Below are positions 57,975 through 64,000 of a stretch of 64,000 nt of DNA, piece by piece. Under the pieces are notes generated by a model, which saw nothing but the letters and a program-made list of their open reading frames with translations, did no database searches and was not told the DNA's origin. Made by a program: the position numbers and the translations under genes. Numbering within the stretch: position 1 is the stretch's first letter; each line of letters begins with the position of its first letter. Origin of the DNA: Eucommia ulmoides (Eukaryota > Streptophyta > Magnoliopsida > Garryales > Eucommiaceae); NCBI GenBank assembly GCA_016647705.1, contig CM028325.1, forward strand, positions 25,071,566 to 25,135,565. Direction: 5' to 3'.

Positions 57975-59526
57975 CATGCCCATTTAGGACATGGAAATTT
58001 TCAGTATTTATGTTGGTTATATCCATCTTTGAATAATACTAGCAAAAGTTTTAGGTTTAAATGTGTGATTTGTGAACTGTCAAAATAAACCCGCGCTACG
58101 TAGATTCTTTGTATGCATCGTGCACCCAGTGCTTCTGACCTTATTCACTCTGATGTGTGGGGTCCTTCCCCTGTCACAACAATTTCCCAACACCGTTACT
58201 ATGTCACATTCATAAATAATTATAGTCATTGTACTTGGGTCTACTTAATGAGGAAAAAATCAAAAGTCTGCACTCATGTTTCTCATTTTCGACAAAATGA
58301 TAAAAACCCAATACCACACTGTTGTTCGCAATAACATATATAATAATGGTCGAAAATATTTAACTAATGAATTTTGACATGAACTCAAATAAAAGAGGCA
58401 TCCTCAACAACTTACTTGTCCCTATACCCCTGAACATAATGTTGTGGCGAAACAAAAGAACCATCACATTCTATGTTCCCAAATTCTTTTGGCACATGGT
58501 TGTCCTCATTGCCACCTACCTAATCACACACCTAGTCAAGTGCTAAAAGGCAAAGCACCCCTACACATCCTCAAGCCAAATAGCACTATCTTCCCTTTCT
58601 TACATCGTATCTTTGGATACACATACTTTGTCCAAAACTGCAACCCTACCCGTACTAAACTTGATGATAAGGCTATCAAGTGACCCCTGAACAGAACGGT
58701 GTGGCGGAAGAAAAGAACCATCACATTACGTCTGTGGTTCGATGCCTCTTACGTGGTACTAGTGTCCCCAAATTCTTTTGGCACATGGTTGTCCTTACTG
58801 CAACCTACCTTATAAATCGCACACCCAGTAAAGTGCTCCAACGCAAAGAACACCAACGCATCCTTTAGCTAAATAGCACTCGCTCCCTATCTTAAATCGT
58901 GTCTTTGGATGCACATGCTTTGTCCAAAACCACAACCCTACTTGTACTAAACTTGATGATAAGGCTACCAGGTGTATCTTCTTAGGGTATTCCTCAATTT
59001 AAAATGATATATGTGTTCATTTGTCTTTATCATCACTCGATGTTACCTTTCTAGAGATTTTTCCCTTTCTTTGCAGGTAATCCTTCCTTGCCAAGACCCA
59101 TTGAGGTGACCTCCACAGAGGATACTCCTTTGCTTCTGTGCCCCATTTTCATACTTGGCCCACCTTTGTTGTCCCTCCCACCCCCCTCTAGCAAGTCCCT
59201 ACCTCTTGTCCCTTCCACTGTGCCATTGCTGATCCACTTTTGTCGTCTACTCAAGTTTATCTACCAGCTTCTTCTCCGTACTCGAGTACCTCACCATCCC
59301 CCTTAGTTTCTAACCCTAACCTCCCCCTTACCCTACCCGTGAACTTCCCCCCTCCGCTCTCACCATCTTCTTTCGAGTAGTGCAAATCATCCTATTTTGT
59401 CAAGTATACTTACGAGGGTCTCCCTGATCAATACAAATCTTTCATTGGCCAAGTTGATTCAATCTCTCTTCCTCACCTAGTTCATGAGGCTCTCCAGAAT
59501 CCAAAGAAGGTGGCCTAATTAAAATG
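57975..59526 (+). pseudogene. Ty1/copia element, GAG-pre-integrase, integrase and RT start (right part)
   Basis: Continuation of the element at 51790-53261. Visible pieces: AHLGHGNFQYL, integrase start LIHSDVWGPSPVTTISQHRY then YVTFINNYSHCTWVYLMR (58140-58250), integrase end SQVLKGKAPLHILKPNSTIF, IFGYTYFVQNCNPTRTKLDD, a duplicated second version (58684-58975), then a Pro/Ser-rich linker and 'EALQNPKKVA' (about 59,490-59,515), the usual lead-in to RT. It ends at the MULE-like element. Multiple stops. Confidence 0.8.
58433..58980 (+). repeat. Tandem duplication of an integrase segment, about 250-290 bp
   Basis: Both 58433-58680 and 58684-58975 run from 'acccctgaaca' through 'aagaaccatcacat', 'caaattcttttggcacatgg' to 'aaacttgatgataaggcta'. 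The first copy has a 47-bp or so internal gap relative to the second. Confidence 0.85.
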
Positions 59527-60719
59527 AGGTAATCACACTTTGCACCCTTGAAGTTTAGGTATGGACGGTATGGTTTCAATGTTCCACTTGATATTCCAAT
59601 GTTTGCAATGTACACCCCCTAATGTTTTAATTAGTCCAAATTACAGATTCCAGACATTTTTGTTGCAGGAGTCTTAGGATCTGCACAATGCGTGAGGGCA
59701 AAACAGGGAAAAAATCCCCCTCCCAAATGTTTGCAAGTGTAAAACACATAATCTTAAAAGGGTCTCTTTTGTAATTAATGAGAAGCTTCCTCTTTCTCTC
59801 TCTCTCCCTCCCTCCCTCCCTCAACCCCGCCGGAGCCAACAGCCACCACGCCCCCTGGATCACTGAAACCCACCTCACCCACAGCCCACCTCCGAGATGC
59901 TGCAAACTGCCAAAAACTTGTAGGCCCTGGGCATGGGCAGTGACTTTGTTGAAGTAAATTAGTTATTTTAAAGAGAAGAAACGAGACAATCATTCCTAAA
60001 ATGATTAAAGAGTCCCCCAAACAAAGGACTTGAAGGAAGGCTGGAAAATAGAAAACAATTCTTCACAATAAGTTCACCTTGAGTGGCTAATCTCAACCAG
60101 AAATTCAGAAACAATATCATTGGTTGAAGCCATGGCTAGGGCCGTTTTCAACCTGTGAAGACTTCTTCGTCCATGATGGGTAATTGAGATCGATCAACAA
60201 ATAATTGTTGGTTTTGTGGGTCGAGATTCGATTTTGAATAGGAAGGTGCTGGGGAGTTTAGGGTTAGAGTTAGGGCATCCACAAGGGTTGATATTAAATG
60301 GCCAATGATGTTGAGGGACAAGAAGAAATCAGACTGAGATATGCAAGACGTGGCTCGTTCTTCATTTGGGTCTTGCCAGAAAACTATGTCTGTACAGAAG
60401 AAGAAGAAGAAGAAGAAGAAGAAGCGAGATATGAAAACTTTTGGTTTTCATTTTCCTTTTACTCAATAATTACACAAGACCTTTTTAAGTTCATGTTATT
60501 TACACTTGCAAACCAGGATGGGGGCATTTTTTTCCCTAATTTGCCCTCACTTGTTGTGCACATGTTGAGGCCTCGGAAACAAAAAATGACCAGAATCTGT
60601 GATTAGGACCACTTAAAGACAAAAATGAAACAACAGGGGATACATTGCATAATTTGGAACATCAAAGGAGAACATTGAGACCGCACCCAAACTTCAAGGC
60701 TGCAAAGTGAGATTTAGCC
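59527..60719. mobile_element. Mutator-like (MULE) non-autonomous element with long terminal inverted repeats
   Basis: The left arm (59527-59760) and inverted right arm (60719-60470) pair over about 230 bp: 'cactttgcacccttgaagttt' (left) vs 'cactttgcagccttgaagttt' read in parts, 'gattctgg/gattccag', 'gtgagggcaaa', 'tttgcaagtgtaaa'. An 8-bp ttaaaatg flanks both sides (59519-59526, 60720-60727). The 730-bp centre has leader-like CT runs, a Pro-rich GC patch, and 'accgttttcaacc'-type unique sequence, perhaps captured host DNA. A GAA triplet run lies at 60396-60425. No transposase. Confidence 0.8.
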
Positions 60720-60727
60720 TTAAAATG

Positions 60728-60970
60728 TCTTGAGATGGAAGAGAGAGAGAAATGAAAAAGAATTTAATGAAGAATTTACAGAACATAAGATCAGTTTTTG
60801 TATTCATACTTCAACATTTCTTATTCCGTAAACACTGATTTCATTCTACTATTTATACAAGATTTGCATGCATATAGCGTGAATAATGAAATGCAATATA
60901 CATAACAAATCTCACAACTTTATTCTCTATATGCTGAGTTGGCATAAAAGATTCATCTAATTGGCTAACA
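60728..60970 (-). repeat. 3' LTR of the minus-strand copia element
   Basis: Minus strand begins TGTTAGCCAATTAG (60970) and ends near CCATCTCAAGACA (60728). It contains a TATA-like tgtataaatagta near 60,848. It pairs inverted with 61,960-62,150. Confidence 0.7.
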
Positions 60971-61975
60971 TTCTGGAATCACCCTCCCTCAAGCTTAACA
61001 TGGGAGATTGAATGATAAGCTTGTTTCTTAGATATTGAAACTAGTTGGTAGGAAGTCCTTTAGTTAGGATATCTGCCAACTGATTATGAGAGGAGATATG
61101 AGCTACCAGTATTGTCTAGCTTAGGCCCTTCTCTCTTACAAAATGATAGCCTACCTCAATGTGCTTTGTTCGAACATGGAAGATAGAGTTAGCAGCCAAA
61201 GCTAGAGCAGATTGGTTATCACACCATAGGATAGGAGTAGAGACATCATGCATCTATAAATCTTTTAGGAGATATGTCAACCACATAATTTCAGAAGTTG
61301 CTTGTGCCATTGCCCTATACTCGGCTTCTTTTGAAGATCTAGACACAGTAGGTTGCTTCTTGGACGACTAGGACATCATATTGTCTCCTAATAGTACACA
61401 ATACCCTCCAGTGCTCCTTCAATCCATTTGATCACCAGCCAATCTGAGTCTGAAAAAACTTGGAGTTCAAGAGAGCTTTGTTTGAACTAAAGGCCATAGG
61501 AGTGTGTTCCCTTTAGGTATCGAAGGATCCTTTTGACAGCTTCAAAGTGCTTGTATGTCGGAGAGTGCATGAACTGACATACTAAGTTAACTGCAAAAGA
61601 GATGTCAGGTCTGATTGTAGTTAGGTATTGCAAAGCCCCAACTATACTTCTGAACTTGGTAGGATCCTCATAGGGAACTTTATCATTCACTGAGGAAGCC
61701 GCATATTTGCTTAGAGTGGGAGTGGGAGCAGGTTTGCAATGAACCATTCCAGACTTCTTAAGTAAATCAATGCAGTACTTTGTTTGATGAAGCAGAATCC
61801 CTGTGACATTGTATTGAACCTCCAATCCCAAAAAATAGGACAATTTCCCCAAGCCTTTCATTGCAAAGGCTGCATTCATTTCCTTAACCAGTTGAGCAAT
61901 AGCTTGGTCATTATCCCCAGTCATCAGGATGTCATCAACATAGACAACAAGTTCAGATGAATCTTCTATGCCAAC
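60971..61975 (-). pseudogene. copia RT (3' end) and RNase H
   Basis: Minus strand: VYVDDILMTGDNDQAIAQLV (RT active site YVDD), LSYFLGLEVQ, QTKYCIDLLKKSGM, IVGALQYLTTIRPDISFAV, VKRILRYLKGT, a frameshift near 61,487, then RNase H pieces [46 protein letters not shown] and [14 protein letters not shown]. Stops and at least one frameshift break it. The 5' part of RT is missing. Confidence 0.88.
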
Positions 61976-62160
61976 TTAGCATATAGAGAATAAAGTTTGT
62001 TAGATTTGTCATGTACATTACATTTCATCATTCACGCTATATGCATGCAAATTTTGTATAAATAGTAAAATGAAATTAGCATTTGCGAAATAAGAAATGT
62101 TGAAATATGAATACAAAAACTGACCTCATGTTCTGTAAATTCTTCTTTAAATTCCTTTTG
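61960..62160 (+). repeat. Inverted extra LTR copy inside the minus-strand copia element
   Basis: Plus-strand copy of the same LTR ('atgccaacttagcatataga', 'tgcatgcaaattttgtataa', 'atgaatacaaaaactgacc'), opposite to the 3' LTR at 60728-60970. It sits exactly where the integrase core and RT start should be. Edges fade into coding sequence. Confidence 0.8.
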
Positions 62161-62167
62161 ATTTTAA

Positions 62168-63850
62168 TTAGAGAGGATAGAGCCACGAGAATCGAGTAAA
62201 ATCATCCACAAACAAAATATAATACTTGAATCCCTTAAAAGAATTGAGTGGAGAAGGTCTCCATACATCTAAAAGTACTAGCTCAAAGGGGCTTGTACTT
62301 CTTGAGGAAGAAAAAGGAAAAAGAAACCTCTGTGGCTCTTGGTTGTAGCACAAGGCACGCACAAAGAAATTTGGGGAAAACAATTAAACTTCAAGGTTTT
62401 TCCTAAGTAGTTGTAGATTTCAGTGGATAGATGGCCTAACCTTAAGTGCCAGAGTGGAGGGGTGCCAGAGTGCAGGGACATGAGAAAGCATTATGGTGTA
62501 AAGAGCCAAGACTACTGGATTTGATAAGGTAGAGACCTTGATCAGAGGGCCCCAGAACAGGACCCGCTTGGTTGAATTGTCCAAAATTTTGAACCCCTTA
62601 CAGGAAAACAAAATAGAGCAGTCATTATCATGTGTGAATTTATGAACTGACAGAAGATTAGAGTTGATGGAAGGAACATTATGGAGAATGAATTTATGTT
62701 TAGGAGTAAGAATGTTACCATTTCCAAAATTTTGGATTGCCAGAAGTTTGCCATTGCCAACCATAACTTGATGAGTACCTACATAGAGGTGAGCCAAATT
62801 GAGCTAAGCCATGTCATTAGTCAAGTGATTGTTGGCTCCTGAGTCAAAAAACCAATCATTCCTAGGATTATGGCCACTAGCAATGTGAGTTTGAGCCTGA
62901 GGTTTGGATCTTTAGTAACTGTCATCATGCCTAAACCAACAATCAAGGGCATTGTGATTAGGTTTGCCACAAATTTGGCAGTAGATTTTTGCCCTTTCAT
63001 TTCCCCCAAATCTTCCTTCTTGTTATCTATTCTGGTAACCATTTTAACCAGATCCTTGATTGTTACTGTTTTTGCCACCTCTCCCTCTTCGACCATTTCT
63101 TCCACCGCGCCCTCTAGAACCAAAACCTTCAAGTTGATAAGTGTTGTATGCTTGATGGGCTATAAACTGTTGTTCAATGGTATTGAATGCAGTTTCAGGC
63201 TGCACATGGTCTTCTTCAGAGAGGAGCATTGCATTAACTTGCTCGATGGTCAAGGGTTTCTTCTTGGATCGAACATAGGTTTTGATGGAATCATATTCCC
63301 GAGGTAGGCCATTCAAGGTGTAACATATCAAGTCCTCATGATCAAGGGTAGTAGTTTTAACACTAGAAATACCGTCGGCAATATTTTTAACTTGCGCAAT
63401 ATATCCTAGCATGGAAGCGTTACCCTTTTTGACGGAATGAAGCTTGTATGTGAGTTGATGAACATGTGTTCTGGATAGGGAATTGAACCTTCTCTCGAGT
63501 GTGCTCCATGCTGCTGATGTGTGGGAGAGAGGTTAAGAACAAGAGGTAGTACAGATCCACAAATGGTAGATATGATGTAGGTGCGGACAAGCTTGTCAAT
63601 GGTGATCCACTTGAGATAGGCTGGATTTGCTTCTTGTTTTCCATCATTGTATGTGGTATGAGACGGTGGGCATGGTGTTTTCCCAGTGGCATAGACAAAC
63701 AAATTACTTGTATCTAACGTATTCTTCACTTGTATTATTCACTTGTGTGTGCCAAACCATGTAATTTGTCGTGTCTAATTTAACAATAATTAAGGCACTC
63801 AAGTTCGAGGCCAAAAAAGACAGCTCAAGAGGTATACTGTTTTCAACCAT
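62168..63850 (-). pseudogene. copia gag, protease, GAG-pre-integrase and integrase start
   Basis: gag starts MVENSIPLELSFLASNLSAL (ATG at 63850), with NYMVWHTQV, YLKWITIDKLVRTYIISTI, LTYKLHSVKKGNASMLGYIA and GLPREYDSIKTYV. A Gly/Arg-rich stretch, a knuckle CQICGKPNHNALDC (about 62,940-62,985) and the protease-like WFFDSGANNHLT follow. Then HVPALWHPSTLAL-type and LWHLRLGHLSTEI (GAG-pre-integrase, about 62,420-62,480) and integrase start ELVLLDVWRPSPLNSFKGFK, FVDDFTRFSWLYPL. The frame shifts several times. It stops at the inverted LTR. Confidence 0.88.
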
Positions 63851-64000
63851 GATTTGAATAAGGAAGTGAATCAGCAATATATACCTGCGTGGATAACAGT
63901 GAGAATAATAGCAACAATTAACGCCTCTGAAATTAATCAATTCATGAAGTTGGAATCCAGCTAGAAAGTAGAGGCTTGAAGAATATTAACCAAACACTCC

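Larger units (their letters stand above)
60728..64000 (-). mobile_element. Ty1/copia element, minus strand, internally deleted, runs off the window
   Basis: Order on the minus strand: gag, zinc knuckle, protease, GAG-pre-integrase, start of integrase, then an inverted LTR copy, then the end of RT, RNase H and the 3' LTR. The 5' LTR would lie beyond 64,000. The purine-rich 'aagcttgagggagggtgatt' just before the LTR on the minus strand is a plausible polypurine tract. Confidence 0.8.

Overview
This is a window of plant nuclear DNA, most likely from a eudicot (inference). It holds intron-bearing genes of plant type (an SRPK-family kinase and a WOX13-clade homeobox exon), AT-rich intergenic DNA with many microsatellites, Au-type SINE sequence, and plant Ty3/gypsy chromoviruses, Ty1/copia, hAT and MULE/MITE elements. 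The species cannot be told from sequence alone. I see no CRISPR array, operon, bacterial gene or tRNA gene.

Layout. (1) 1-2.5 kb: the 3' three exons of an SRPK-type splicing-factor kinase (+), its start lying outside the window. (2) 2.5-9.4 kb: gene-free, with a non-coding element at about 3.8-5.95 kb built from a gene-leader-like head and an array rich in GTTAAC motifs. (3) 9.4-11.0 kb: an intronless-CDS gene (-) for a 332-aa Ala-rich, probably nuclear protein of unknown role, with a 5'UTR intron and a GA-rich leader. (4) 11.0-15.5 kb: AT-rich gene-free DNA. (5) 15.5-19.9 kb: a five-exon gene (-) for PIG-H, the small subunit of the GPI-GlcNAc transferase; joining the exons gives 189 codons. 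Its introns carry MITEs, an unnamed SINE with a target-site duplication and an Au-like SINE. (6) 20.75-30.84 kb: a complete but dead Tekay/Del-like chromovirus with 2.6-kb LTRs. (7) 30.8-41.5 kb: gene-free repeats, including a 3.84-kb insertion (31,482-35,323) full of TGTAACA-type repeats that splits a second copy of a repeat found in the PIG-H 5' region. (8) 41.5-41.9 kb: a WOX13-clade homeobox exon (-), probably orphaned. (9) 42.1-64 kb: a dense TE nest. Two hAT copies lie head to head; the plus copy is broken by a minus-strand chromovirus and by a hAT-type MITE. A plus-strand copia element is split by a gag-protease LTR element, itself split by a solo LTR with a perfect 5-bp duplication. 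A MULE-like element with long inverted repeats follows, then a minus-strand copia element running off the window.

Only three loci look like working host genes: the SRPK kinase (pre-mRNA splicing), the unknown nuclear protein, and PIG-H (first step of GPI-anchor synthesis at the ER). Nothing suggests they act together. The most unusual material is non-coding: the two array-bearing elements, the SINE with a duplicated 40-bp head, and the order of TE insertions, which can be read from TSDs and split copies.
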